Shown here in pieces: positions 17,858-26,917 of a stretch of DNA of 64,000 nt (positions are counted from its first letter, which is position 1; each line of letters begins with the position of its first letter). The DNA comes from Christensenella intestinihominis (GTDB taxonomy: Bacteria > Bacillota > Clostridia > Christensenellales > Christensenellaceae). Both the position numbers and the translations under genes were made by a program. The stretch spans positions 114,009-178,008 of the forward strand of contig NZ_MAIQ01000007.1 of assembly GCF_001678845.1 (NCBI RefSeq). Reading direction: 5' to 3'. The notes beneath the pieces are model-generated. The model was not told the DNA's origin and made no database searches. It saw nothing but the letters and a program-made list of their open reading frames with translations.

Positions 17858-19474
17858 ATGCTGCGTATAGTAATTGCCGATGATGAGCAAAATATTTTAG
17901 ACCTTATTAAAAAGTTCTGCGATTATCCCGGTGTTGAAGTTGTAGGAGAAGCGCGCAACGGTCTGGAAGCCTATGATATGGTGCTGGACAAAAGGCCGGA
18001 TATGCTGATAACGGATATCAGGATGCCCGGGCTTGACGGGTTGGAATTGATTAAAAAAGCCCGGGAAGCGTTCCCCAAAATGGAAGTTGTAGTGCTGAGC
18101 GGCTACAGGCTGTTTGATTATGTGCAAAACGCGCTGAAATACGGCGTACAGGATTTTCTTTTGAAGCCCGTGGACCGGGACGAATTACACCGCGTTTTCA
18201 GGGAAGCGGTGGAAAAAAAGGCGGGGGAGACGGAACAAAAAAAGTATATTGTCAATATTGAACAAAACCTGAAAAACAGCTTAATCAAGCTTCGGAGGGA
18301 ATGGCTCTTAAAGATTGTCCAAACCCAAAAAATTGATCCCGGCCTGATGACGGAGGAACTCATCAATACCGGCGGATTCGGTAACTTTTGCGTCGCCGTT
18401 TTAAAAGCGGACAGCAAAAGCGACATGAAAGACCATGTTTCATACATAAAATCATTACTGGAAAAAGCGGGGCAGGCAATCGACGATGTGCTCCGCGGCA
18501 GCGGGCTGGAAACGATTTGCGCGCAGGAGGGAATGCGGATATATTTTATGATTTTTTTCCCGCAGGGAATGGAGCCGGGCGCTTTCTGGAACAACCAGGA
18601 CCACGGAATTATTTATTTGAATGATTTCCTGATAAACGAAGGGTATAAATATAATTTTTTGAGCTTTGCGATGGGCTTTGGCGAATGCGTACAGTCTGTC
18701 GGGGATATCCTGCGCTCCATTGAGACGGCGGCGGAGGTGATTAACAACCGGCTTGACCCGGCTCTTTTCACCGCGTGCGATTACGCCAGGCTGCGTAAGA
18801 TGCGAAAAAGGAAAGCCGCGCCGGTTTTCCCACGGGAGGCGAGGGAAAACCTGGCCTTGCTGGTTGAAAAACCGGACGGCAAGAGGATTGCGGAGCTCTT
18901 TGCCGATTTTGTAGACGAGCAAGTGGGAAAAACGGGCGATTACGGCTGGGTCTATGATTTTGCACGATCTTATATCAGGATGGTAAAGCATATGCTGACG
19001 GCAAAGGGAATGATTGAGGAACGGGATTATCCCGATGAGGAAGAAATCGAGGACCTCATAGACAATTCCGATACGCTGGAGCGCCTGGAGGCCAGGATTG
19101 CCGGATTCATAGAGCGGGTGTTCCACACGGTGAACGAATGCAACGAAAACAAGACGCCGAAGCCGATACGAATCGCCCAGGAGTATGTGCTGGAACATTT
19201 TGCGTCGCCGATCACCCTGCAGGAGGTGGCGGGGATGGTTTACCTCTCCCCCAATTATTTCAGCGCAATGTTTAAACAGCAGACGGGCATGAACTTTTTG
19301 GATTTTTTGACGAAGGTAAGGATAGAGGAAGCAAAAAAACTGCTGAAAACCTCCCTGATGAATGTTGCGGAAATTGCGCACGAGGTCGGGTATGCCGACG
19401 AAAAATATTTCAGCAGGCTTTTTATAAAAATTGTGGGCGTAAAGCCGATTGAATACAGGAAATTCCATGCGTAA
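17858..19474 (+). CDS. YesN-type response regulator, REC plus AraC HTH
   Basis: A 538-residue regulator. REC covers 1-120 with Asp53 (LITDIRMPGLDG) and Lys in LLKPVDRDE; a long helical middle of about 280 residues follows; the AraC HTH occupies about 435-535 (EVAGMVYLSPNYFSAMFKQQ and AEIAHEVGYADEKYFSRLF). It is followed after 32 bases by the YesM-like kinase. YesMN-type pairs in Firmicutes usually activate a nearby carbohydrate ABC importer, here the genes at 22743-26467. The long middle domain has no family I can name. Confidence 0.93.
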   Translation: MLRIVIADDEQNILDLIKKFCDYPGVEVVGEARNGLEAYDMVLDKRPDMLITDIRMPGLDGLELIKKAREAFPKMEVVVLSGYRLFDYVQNALKYGVQDFLLKPVDRDELHRVFREAVEKKAGETEQKKYIVNIEQNLKNSLIKLRREWLLKIVQTQKIDPGLMTEELINTGGFGNFCVAVLKADSKSDMKDHVSYIKSLLEKAGQAIDDVLRGSGLETICAQEGMRIYFMIFFPQGMEPGAFWNNQDHGIIYLNDFLINEGYKYNFLSFAMGFGECVQSVGDILRSIETAAEVINNRLDPALFTACDYARLRKMRKRKAAPVFPREARENLALLVEKPDGKRIAELFADFVDEQVGKTGDYGWVYDFARSYIRMVKHMLTAKGMIEERDYPDEEEIEDLIDNSDTLERLEARIAGFIERVFHTVNECNENKTPKPIRIAQEYVLEHFASPITLQEVAGMVYLSPNYFSAMFKQQTGMNFLDFLTKVRIEEAKKLLKTSLMNVAEIAHEVGYADEKYFSRLFIKIVGVKPIEYRKFHA

Positions 19475-19506
19475 TTAAAATCATCAGACAATTGAGAAGG
19501 GTCGTT

Positions 19507-20550
19507 ATGAACAATATTTATGACAGCATGAAAAGAAAAGCGAGGCTAAGCGTCGTGACCGCGATCTGCACGGTTGCGATTCCGGTTGCGGTCTTTGTAT
19601 ATTGCGCCGGCGTGTTGTATTCTTCCGCCGGGGGAACGGCCATAATCATTACCCTGGCCGCCGTGACGGGCGTATTTGTTTTTTGCGCCTTGTATAATAT
19701 TCTGACCCTTCTGGTTCCGCTGACAAAATTAATCAATCTTTTGAAATGCATGAACGAGAATGATTTGCTGGGAAACAAGGCGAATGGCGACGATATTATC
19801 TTGATGATGGATAACCTGGGGTGGCTGGGGAAAATGGTCAGGAAATTAGCATGCGATATCAATATCGAACCGCGCGCGCGCCTGCTTGGCGCGGAAGTGG
19901 CGCTCTATGCGCTGCAAAGCCAAATCAACCCGCACTTTTTATATAATACGCTCGATACGATAAGGAATTATGCAATCAACAGGGATGTGCCGGAAGTGGC
20001 CGACATGACACAGTCGCTCGCCTCCATATTCAGGTACAGCATATCGCGGCCGGGAGAGGTGGCGACCCTTGCCGACGAGGTGAAAAACGTAAAGGCATAC
20101 CTGAAAATACAGTGGTACCGGTTTTCCGACCGTTTCCATACCGTGTGGGAGATTGACGACGAAGGAGACGACATACTGAAATATTCACTGCCCGTGCTTA
20201 CCTTGCAGCCCCTTGTTGAAAATGCGATACAGCATGGGCTCGAGGACTCGCTCGAGACGGGGATTATCACGATCAGGGCGACGACGACCCTGAGCAAAAT
20301 GATTATTTCGGTGGAAGACAACGGAAGGGGAATTCCTGAAAGCAAGCTGCAGGAAATCAGGAAAAGCCTGGAGGAAACCGAATATGTGATGGAGAAGGTG
20401 AGCCAAAGAAATCCGGGAAAGAAATCCGGAATTTCTCTGCAGAATGTGAGCCAGCGGTTGAAGCTGTATTTTGGGGATGCCGGGAACCTGTCGATCAGCA
20501 GCATAGAAGGGTATGGAACGACTGTGGAGATTGTGGTGCCAAAGATATAG
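19507..20550 (+). CDS. YesM/LytS-type sensor histidine kinase
   Basis: A 347-residue membrane kinase. Two transmembrane segments lie at about 15-35 and 43-65 with almost no extracytoplasmic part between them, so it is short compared with typical YesM proteins, which have a large outside sensor. The His_kinase domain has His143 in LQSQINPHFLYNTLDTIRN and the ATPase has PLVENAIQHGLE, DNGRGIP and GISLQNVSQRL. Start ATG at 19507 is chosen because AGAAGG lies six bases before; a TTG at 19492 is in frame. Lack of a sensor domain suggests that the signal reaches it through another membrane protein, perhaps the importer or the protein at 20868. Confidence 0.9.
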   Translation: MNNIYDSMKRKARLSVVTAICTVAIPVAVFVYCAGVLYSSAGGTAIIITLAAVTGVFVFCALYNILTLLVPLTKLINLLKCMNENDLLGNKANGDDIILMMDNLGWLGKMVRKLACDINIEPRARLLGAEVALYALQSQINPHFLYNTLDTIRNYAINRDVPEVADMTQSLASIFRYSISRPGEVATLADEVKNVKAYLKIQWYRFSDRFHTVWEIDDEGDDILKYSLPVLTLQPLVENAIQHGLEDSLETGIITIRATTTLSKMIISVEDNGRGIPESKLQEIRKSLEETEYVMEKVSQRNPGKKSGISLQNVSQRLKLYFGDAGNLSISSIEGYGTTVEIVVPKI

Positions 20551-20867
20551 AATGATATCCGTAAGTTTTTGTTGCATACCGTAGGAGCGATGTAGCAAAA
20601 GTCTCCGCAGTTACGCCGCCGCAAACCGTTTGCGGCGGAACAGTCGGCGGTGTGGGCCGCCGGAGTTTTTGATACTTTTTGCGATCAAAAAGTATAGAAG
20701 CCTATTAAGGGAAGACCTCTTTGTATGGAGAAACGCATGCAATGCGTTTCCACATATATAATGAGTATTCCCAGCCCAAAGGCAGGAATCATTTCTTGTT
20801 AATAGGGTTCCGAATGTTTAGCGCTAAAATCATGACAATATGACCCGGACAGGCAGGACGCGGCGGC
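20551..20867. other. Structured intergenic region, two perfect hairpins
   Basis: 317 bases without a gene. CCGCCGCAAA and TTTGCGGCGG with a CCG loop stand at about 20616-20638, followed by ATACTTTTTG and CAAAAAGTAT with a CGAT loop at 20672-20695. The second is A/T-rich without an adjacent T-run. A terminator followed by a processing site, or a small RNA, would fit. Confidence 0.55.
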
Positions 20868-22289
20868 ATGAAAATAGAGTCACTGTTTATAAATAACCTT
20901 TCAAAAAAACTCAATAAAGGATATGAACTGAAATCGGTCTCTATCCGCATGTACCAGGGAGAGATACTGGGAATTGCAGGGGCGCATGATTCGGGCGTTT
21001 TAACGTTGGCGGAAATTTTTTCGGGCAGGGCGGCGCCGGATGAGGGGACGCTCTCTGTTTTTGAACAACCGGTAGAAATTGACCATAAAACCGATATGGC
21101 AAGGTACGGGGTTTACTATATTGACCCGACGCCCAAGCTGCATGTTGATTTTATTGTTGCGGAAAGCATTTGCACGACAAATCCGCCCGTTATAAAAGGC
21201 CGGTGGGTGAACCGGAAAAAGATGGTCCGCGCGGCGGCCGCAATCCTGAAAAAATACAACGTGGAGATTGACCCCAACAAAAAGACCTACCAGCTTGACG
21301 CCTATGAAAAAAGCATTGTAGAAATTATGCGGGCGACCATAATGGGAGCGAAAATCATTATATTGGGAAATGTTATTACGCCGCTGGAAAAAGAGAAAAA
21401 CAAAAAATATTACAGGCTGCTGAAGGATATTGCCGCGGACGGCAAGACGGTGGTTTTGATCGGTATGGACACGAATGTGCTGATGGACGTCGCCGACAGG
21501 CTGTACATTATGCGCGCGGGAAAAGTGGATGGAGTATACCATAAGGACAAATTCGAGAAAAGCATTGCGAACAGCATTTTTGTGAAAAAGCAGGGGAATG
21601 CCGGCACCCACATGGATGCGCAGGGCGGAAGCGAAATTGTCCTGCGGATGGAAAACGTGGGCATCCGGGGCTGCCTTATTGAACATGCGGTATTGAGGAA
21701 GGGCGAAGCCATCAATTTTGTTGATCCGGATGGCAACGGGTTTGGGCTCATTGAGCGGGTTTTGAACGGCGAGGAAAAGTACAGCGGGGATATTTATATC
21801 AACGAAACGCTTGTGCGCCTGAATTCGCGGGAAAAGGCAGTGAAAAACGGAATTGCCTGTCTGACGCGGTATGATTCGCCCGAAATGGTATTTGAAAACC
21901 TGACGATCGGCGATAATATCCTGCTGATAAAACTGCGGGAAAAACTCAAATATGGGCTGATAAACCGGCGGTGGTGCGATTTTGCGGCAAATGAATATTT
22001 GATCGATAACGGACTGCCCGGCGAATATAAGAAATTGTTTCCCTGCGAGGTTGGCGCGGAAACGCGCGCGATGATCCCGCGGATCAAGTGGGATGCGGTA
22101 AAGCCTGCGATTGTCGTTATGAAGGATTTCCTGATGGGAATGGATGCGGATATGAAAGCGGATGCATTCCATTACATAAATAAATTGAAAAGCCGGGGAA
22201 CAGGCATTGTGCTCTGTTCCTCCGCCACGGAAAAATTGACGGGTTATTGCGATTGTACCTGCATGGTAAAAAATACTTATTCGGGATGA
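20868..22289 (+). CDS. Degenerate RbsA-like double ABC protein, probably inactive ATPase
   Basis: A 473-residue protein that aligns by eye with the two-domain sugar ATPase at 23909, but the nucleotide sites are lost. Walker A, GENGAGKST in the active paralogue at 38-46, is GAHDSGVLT at the same positions. The signature LSIAQ region reads YQLDAYEKSIVE at 141-152. Walker B is IIILGNVIT (163-171) without the Asp-Glu pair. In the second half FVDPDGNGFG replaces the P-loop and AIVVMKDFLMGMD replaces Walker B. The frame is intact and long, so it is under selection rather than decaying. Its position after the YesNM genes suggests a binding or sensory role. Confidence 0.8.
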   Translation: MKIESLFINNLSKKLNKGYELKSVSIRMYQGEILGIAGAHDSGVLTLAEIFSGRAAPDEGTLSVFEQPVEIDHKTDMARYGVYYIDPTPKLHVDFIVAESICTTNPPVIKGRWVNRKKMVRAAAAILKKYNVEIDPNKKTYQLDAYEKSIVEIMRATIMGAKIIILGNVITPLEKEKNKKYYRLLKDIAADGKTVVLIGMDTNVLMDVADRLYIMRAGKVDGVYHKDKFEKSIANSIFVKKQGNAGTHMDAQGGSEIVLRMENVGIRGCLIEHAVLRKGEAINFVDPDGNGFGLIERVLNGEEKYSGDIYINETLVRLNSREKAVKNGIACLTRYDSPEMVFENLTIGDNILLIKLREKLKYGLINRRWCDFAANEYLIDNGLPGEYKKLFPCEVGAETRAMIPRIKWDAVKPAIVVMKDFLMGMDADMKADAFHYINKLKSRGTGIVLCSSATEKLTGYCDCTCMVKNTYSG

Positions 22290-22742
22290 AAATCCCATTC
22301 ACTTGCCCCGAGTGGGCTTGCCCCATGATGGGTGCATGAAAGTCCACGGATCAGCTTTTTTGCCCTTTTGTAAACCAGGCTGTTTTTATTCCAAGAAAAA
22401 TGTCTCACCAAATGATAGATACGCCATATTGTAATTGATATGGCCTCATTTTATCATTTTCATAAGGCACCGGGATACCGGCGCAAAACATTTAAAGCCC
22501 TGCGCCATAAGCAGACGCGGGAGCAATACCAAATAATTTTCCCAAAATGAAATTGACGCAAACAGGAATTTACCGGCGCGGTTGCAGGACGGACATGCTT
22601 TGCAAAAAAATCGCGGCCAAAGGAGCCGGTCAGGACCTGAACAATATCGGCGGGCGTATGGCAGCCCGCCGATCAAATAAATTAGTGGCGGCAGGCACAC
22701 TTAAAACAGCCTGTAACACTTAGCATATGAGGAGGAAAGAAC
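22290..22742. other. Intergenic region before the binding-protein gene
   Basis: 453 bases without a credible gene. GCCATAT and ATATGGC arms with an eight-base loop lie at 22423-22444, followed by a T-rich stretch (possible terminator of the gene at 20868). A short GC-rich hairpin-like run is at 22290-22340. TGAGGAGGAAAGAAC just before 22743 is the ribosome site of the next gene. A promoter for the importer is expected here but no clear -35/-10 pair is visible. Confidence 0.45.
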
Positions 22743-23831
22743 ATGAAAAAAGCAGTAACACTGGTAATTGTTGTGGTAATGCTGTTGGTGTGCATGACGG
22801 CATGCCAGGGCCCCGCGGCACAGGAGTCCCTTGCACCCGGAGGGGAAGGCGGGACGGAGCAGGCGTCTGAGCCGGGAAGCGGCGGCGAAGAGGCCGCCGG
22901 GAATACCGGGGAAGGGAACGTCATCAAAATTGCGCACTGCGCCCCCAACCAGGACGGTTCCCAGAGGGAGTTTTCCGATTTTATCAAAGCCAACGTAGAT
23001 AAAATAAACAGCGAAAACAGGGGATATACAATTGAATATACGATTTTCAATGCACAGCTAGACCAGCAGACACAGATCGGGCAGGTTGAAGCGGCGATGG
23101 TGCAGGGGTACGACATACTGATTATGTTCGGCGTCGACAGCGACGGCGCGGCCCCGGTTGTCAAGGAAGCGCATGATTCGGGCATGATCGTCGTCGATAT
23201 TTGTGATATGGGACATCCGGAAGATGTTGACCTGACGGTATTCGGTTCCAATGAAGAGCTGTATGCCGACCTGCGTGATGAATTCCTGAGCGACTATCTT
23301 GAGAAAAATCCCGACGTGCACCTCAACACCGGCGTCGTATACGGCGGGCTGAACCAGCTGCCGCAGCTGCCGCGCGGCGACAGGACCGTTGAATTTGCGG
23401 AAGCGCACCCGGACCGTATGACGATACTCGATACGCAGCCGGGCGAATGGTATGCGGATAAGGCCATGAACATCGTAGAAGACTGGATTCAGGCGTATCC
23501 TGAGCTGAATTACGTATCCTCTGCCAACGATGAGATGACAGTCGGCATTGTACAGGCGTTAAAAGGCGCGAATAAGCTTGATTCCACACTGGTAACAAGC
23601 ATAGACTGCACGCCCGATGCGCTGGATATGATCCAAAAAGGCGAAATCGCCTGCACGATCGGCGTGGACCAGTTTGACTATGCGAGCGAGCTGATCGACT
23701 GCTGCATCAAGCTGTACCAGGGCGAAGACCTCGGCGACGAGTACTATGTGAAAAAGACCTGGTGCGTGACACAGGATAATATCGAGGAATACCTGCAGTA
23801 TCAAAAAGACACGCGGGGAAGTTTGGCATAA
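22743..23831 (+). CDS. Sugar ABC transporter substrate-binding lipoprotein
   Basis: A 362-residue RbsB/LacI-like periplasmic-binding-protein fold (Peripla_BP_4), anchored to the outer face of the membrane. The lipoprotein signal ends at Cys21 (VCMTACQG), followed by a Gly/Glu-rich linker to about 58. The mature part begins VIKIAHCAPNQDGSQREFSD and has typical strands such as YDILIMFGVDSDGAAPVVKE and YVSSANDEMTVGIVQALKGA. Binding to the permease and ATPase downstream is expected. The ligand is probably a sugar or glycoside given the neighbours at 16298-17608. A strong hairpin follows the gene, which usually keeps binding-protein mRNA abundant. Confidence 0.93.
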   Translation: MKKAVTLVIVVVMLLVCMTACQGPAAQESLAPGGEGGTEQASEPGSGGEEAAGNTGEGNVIKIAHCAPNQDGSQREFSDFIKANVDKINSENRGYTIEYTIFNAQLDQQTQIGQVEAAMVQGYDILIMFGVDSDGAAPVVKEAHDSGMIVVDICDMGHPEDVDLTVFGSNEELYADLRDEFLSDYLEKNPDVHLNTGVVYGGLNQLPQLPRGDRTVEFAEAHPDRMTILDTQPGEWYADKAMNIVEDWIQAYPELNYVSSANDEMTVGIVQALKGANKLDSTLVTSIDCTPDALDMIQKGEIACTIGVDQFDYASELIDCCIKLYQGEDLGDEYYVKKTWCVTQDNIEEYLQYQKDTRGSLA

Positions 23832-23844
23832 TCAATGATGTGGT

Positions 23845-23884
23845 TGGAAGCGGAATGCCCCGCCGCTTGGGGCATTCCCTTCCA
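23845..23884 (+). promoter_or_regulatory. Long hairpin after the binding-protein gene
   Basis: TGGAAG and GGAATGCCCC pair with GGGGCATTCC and CTTCCA around a seven-base loop, about 16 base pairs with one unpaired C. There is no T-run, so it looks like an mRNA stabiliser or partial block that raises binding protein over ATPase and permease. Confidence 0.65.
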
Positions 23885-23908
23885 AAACCCTGAACGGGGG
23901 AGAAGGAT

Positions 23909-25405
23909 ATGGCTGATACAATATTACAGATGACCGGCATCACTAAAGTATTTGCGGGAGTACAGGCGCTCAAGGACGTATCCTTAAGGCTGGAAAAAGG
24001 CGAGGTCCACGCGCTGATCGGGGAAAACGGCGCGGGAAAATCGACGCTGATGAAAATACTGATCGGAATCCACAGGCCGGAAAAAGGCGAAATTATATAC
24101 AATGGCCGCAAAATTGAATTCAAGGACACCGCCGAAGCGCTGAAAAACGGAATTTCCATGATACACCAGGAAATAAGCCTCGTACAGCAAATGGACGTGG
24201 CGGAGAACATCTGGCTGGGCCGGGAGGCCGACTTTTCAAAAGGCGGCCTGATCGATAAAAAGCTGCGGTATGAACGCACGCGCGAATTGCTTTTGGAACT
24301 GGGAATTGAAATTGACCCGGCCGCAAATGTCAGGGAGCTCAGCATTGCGCAGATGCAGCTTGTAGAACTTGCGCGGGCGATATCGTACCGGGCGAATATT
24401 ATTATCATGGACGAACCCACCTCCGCGCTGACAATGCGTGAAATTGAATTGCTGTACGCCATCGTGCGCAAGCTGACCGCGGAAGGCGTTACGGTTGTGT
24501 TCATATCGCATAAGCTCGATGAGATTTTTGCAATCTGCCAGCGTGTCACAGTGCTGCGCGACGGGTCGTATGTCGATACGCTCCCGGTCAAGGGGCTGAC
24601 CAACCAAAAGCTGATGAACCTGGTGGTTGGACGGGAGCTTAAGGATATGTTCACGAAGCACAAGGCGGAAATGAAAGGCGAAGCGCTCCGGGTGGAGCAC
24701 CTCACGGGTTCCGGCGATTTTTACGACGTGAATTTTTCAGTGCGCAGCGGGGAAATCCTCGGGATTTACGGCCTGATGGGCGCGGGCCGGACGGAGATCA
24801 TGCGTTCGATATTCGGGATAGACAGGTATACGTCCGGAAAGGTGTTCGTGAACGGCAGGGAAGTGGATATTAAATCGCCGGTCGACGCGATCAAGCTGGG
24901 CGTGGGCATGCTCACGGAAGACCGTTTGCGGCTGGGTGTGATTTATGCGCTGTCGGTGGTTGCGAATACAACCATAGCCAGCTTCAAGCGCGTATGCAAC
25001 CGGCTGGGGATGTTCAACAAAAAAAGGGAACTGAAAGTATTCGGCGAGGAATCGGATACGCTGTCCATTAAATATTCCTCTCCCCACGACCTGATTGGGC
25101 AGTTGAGCGGGGGAAACCAACAGAAGGTGATGGTGGGAAGGTGGCTTCTGACCAATCCTAAAATACTGATTCTGGACGAGCCGACGCGCGGAATCGACGT
25201 GGGGGCAAAGCAGGAAATTTATGCCCTGATCGATAAAATGGCAAGCGCGGGCATAGCGGTTATCCTGGTGTCTTCCGAGCTGCCGGAGATACTGGCGATG
25301 TCGGACAGGGTCCTGGTGATACGCAACGGGAAAATTGTTTTTGAATGCGATGGAAAAGAAGCGGATCAGGTTACGCTTGTGAGCAATGCATTTGGTATAT
25401 CATAA
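23909..25405 (+). CDS. Sugar ABC transporter ATP-binding protein (RbsA/MglA type)
   Basis: A 498-residue protein with two ABC domains energising monosaccharide import. Domain 1 has Walker A GENGAGKST (38-46), signature LSIAQMQLVELARA and Walker B IIIMDEPTSAL. Domain 2 has the usual weakened P-loop GLMGAGRTE, a good signature LSGGNQQKVMVGRW and ILILDEPTRGIDVGAK. This is the normal pattern for RbsA/MglA, in which the second site is partly altered. It follows the binding protein and precedes the permease. Compare the intact motifs here with the lost ones in the paralogue at 20868. Confidence 0.95.
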   Translation: MADTILQMTGITKVFAGVQALKDVSLRLEKGEVHALIGENGAGKSTLMKILIGIHRPEKGEIIYNGRKIEFKDTAEALKNGISMIHQEISLVQQMDVAENIWLGREADFSKGGLIDKKLRYERTRELLLELGIEIDPAANVRELSIAQMQLVELARAISYRANIIIMDEPTSALTMREIELLYAIVRKLTAEGVTVVFISHKLDEIFAICQRVTVLRDGSYVDTLPVKGLTNQKLMNLVVGRELKDMFTKHKAEMKGEALRVEHLTGSGDFYDVNFSVRSGEILGIYGLMGAGRTEIMRSIFGIDRYTSGKVFVNGREVDIKSPVDAIKLGVGMLTEDRLRLGVIYALSVVANTTIASFKRVCNRLGMFNKKRELKVFGEESDTLSIKYSSPHDLIGQLSGGNQQKVMVGRWLLTNPKILILDEPTRGIDVGAKQEIYALIDKMASAGIAVILVSSELPEILAMSDRVLVIRNGKIVFECDGKEADQVTLVSNAFGIS

Positions 25406-25432
25406 ATAAGCTACGATTGGAAGGGTTTGAAC

Positions 25433-26467
25433 ATGGAAAAATTGCAGGCAAATAAAAAAGGAAAAAACTTTATCAATACTCTTTTGATGGGAAACAAGGC
25501 GTTCTTAATGGTTATCATCATGGTTGTCGTGATGTCGCTGTTGTCGGAAGCCTTCCTGACGCCGACGAACCTGCTGAATGTATTGCGCCAGATTTGCGTG
25601 AATGTCGTTGTTGCACTGGGCTTTACGTTCGTCATCGCGTCCGGCCAGATCGACCTGTCCGTCGGTTCGATGGTCGGCTTTATCGGGGTTATTATGGCGC
25701 TGCTGATGCGGGAAGCGAATGCGCCTGTATTTGTCGCCATACTGTGCGGCTTTGCGGTCGGGATTGGGTGCGGCGCATTGAACGCCGCAGTGATTTCCGT
25801 CTTCTCGCTGCCGCCGTTTGTGGTCACGCTGGCGACGCAATCCCTATTCAGGGGGCTCATTTACATATTAACCGAAATGACCCCCATAACCAGGTTGCCC
25901 GACGAATTTGTGTTCCTGGGGCAGGGATATTTCCTGGGAATCCCCGTCCCCGTGTATATGATGGCGGTAATGATCTTCATTATGTATATTGTCGCCAACC
26001 GGACGATGTTCGGCAGGTATGTGATCGCGGTGGGCGGAAACGCGGATGCTGCAAGGGCGAGCGGCATAAGCATACTAAAAACCAGGTTTGGCATATTTAT
26101 GAATATGGGTATTTGCGCGACAGTGGCGGCAATCGTCCTGACGGCGAGGACCGCCTCCGCGCAGGTCAATGCCGGAGTCAACATGGAACTGGATGTAATT
26201 GCCGCGGTGGTCATTGGCGGCACGTCCATGCTGGGCGGAAACACGAATATGATCGGCACCGTGTTCGGCGCGGTGGTAATCGGGCTTACGAGCAACGGGC
26301 TGAACCTGCTGGGAGTGGAAACAAACTACCAGATTATCGCAAAGGGCCTGCTCATATTGCTTGCGCTGATCCTGGATTCGATGTCCGCTAAATTCTATGC
26401 GAACCTCCGCAAAAAACAGGCGTTGGCGTCAATGGAAGGGAATGAAAACGGAAATCTGGCAGGATAG
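25433..26467 (+). CDS. Sugar ABC transporter permease (RbsC type)
   Basis: A 344-residue membrane permease of the ribose/galactose branch (BPD_transp_2). Eight to ten hydrophobic segments are seen, and the family signatures GFTFVIASGQIDLSVGSMVG and VVIGGTSMLGGNTNMIGTVF are present. A single permease gene is present, so it would act as a homodimer. The ATG at 25433 is chosen because GGAAGG lies eight bases before. It ends the importer operon, and a large stem-loop follows at 26518. Confidence 0.94.
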   Translation: MEKLQANKKGKNFINTLLMGNKAFLMVIIMVVVMSLLSEAFLTPTNLLNVLRQICVNVVVALGFTFVIASGQIDLSVGSMVGFIGVIMALLMREANAPVFVAILCGFAVGIGCGALNAAVISVFSLPPFVVTLATQSLFRGLIYILTEMTPITRLPDEFVFLGQGYFLGIPVPVYMMAVMIFIMYIVANRTMFGRYVIAVGGNADAARASGISILKTRFGIFMNMGICATVAAIVLTARTASAQVNAGVNMELDVIAAVVIGGTSMLGGNTNMIGTVFGAVVIGLTSNGLNLLGVETNYQIIAKGLLILLALILDSMSAKFYANLRKKQALASMEGNENGNLAG

Positions 26468-26517
26468 GGGAAAGCGCCGGGAACCCCGGGCAGCATGACT
26501 TCCCTATAGGCAAAATG

Positions 26518-26590
26518 CAGGCAGCCGGCAGGCGGCACATTTCATGGCATTGCTGTGGGACACGCCGCTTTCCGGCTGCCTGTTTGTTTT
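26518..26590 (+). terminator. Terminator of the sugar importer operon
   Basis: CAGGCAGCCGG at 26518-26528 pairs with CCGGCTGCCTG at 26572-26582, with internal pairing inside, and TTTGTTTT follows. It separates the importer from the riboswitch-controlled locus. Confidence 0.65.
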
Positions 26591-26719
26591 ACAGCCGTAT
26601 ATGGCGGCTGTTTTGTATTGCGGCAGCATTGACCAACTCTCTTTTTTGGCCCGCCGCGGTTGCATTTTATACGCCGAGGATTTATACTTTTAACGAAAGG
26701 CAATTGCCAAGGCCTGCAC

Positions 26720-26890
26720 GATAACGTGGGGCATAAAAACTGAACAGTAAGTGGAAGTCCGGTGAGATTCCGGCACGGTCCCGCCACTGTAATCCCATTT
26801 TGGATGGGGAGTCAGGTCTTCTTTGTTTTCCTGTGCTGCGAGCGACGGCACGGGTTTTGAAGAAGAGGGGTCATACTCTCTTTTTTTTGT
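26720..26890 (+). promoter_or_regulatory. Cobalamin (adenosylcobalamin) riboswitch
   Basis: The conserved core is visible: AGTCCGGTGAGATTCCGGCA, then CGGTCCCGCCACTGTAA (the B12 box) at 26777-26793, then GGAGTCAGGTCTTC, the order and spacing of class I/II cobalamin riboswitches. It ends with AGAGGGG..CTCTC and an eight-base T-run at 26881-26888, a possible terminator, directly before the ribosome site of the gene at 26918. Corrinoid binding should therefore switch off the gene below, as in known B12 uptake genes. Confidence 0.92.
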
Positions 26891-26917
26891 CTCATAAATT
26901 AAGGTGGAAGAAGTAAG

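Noticed and set aside
20868..22289. Ordinary active sugar ABC ATPase
   Set aside because: All nucleotide-binding motifs in both halves are lost when set beside the intact copy at 23909.
22290..22742. Small RNA or riboswitch upstream of the binding-protein gene
   Set aside because: Only a weak GCCATAT/ATATGGC hairpin is seen; no known riboswitch core can be found by eye.
26515..26724. 69-codon frame before the riboswitch
   Set aside because: It runs across the importer terminator and lacks a ribosome site.
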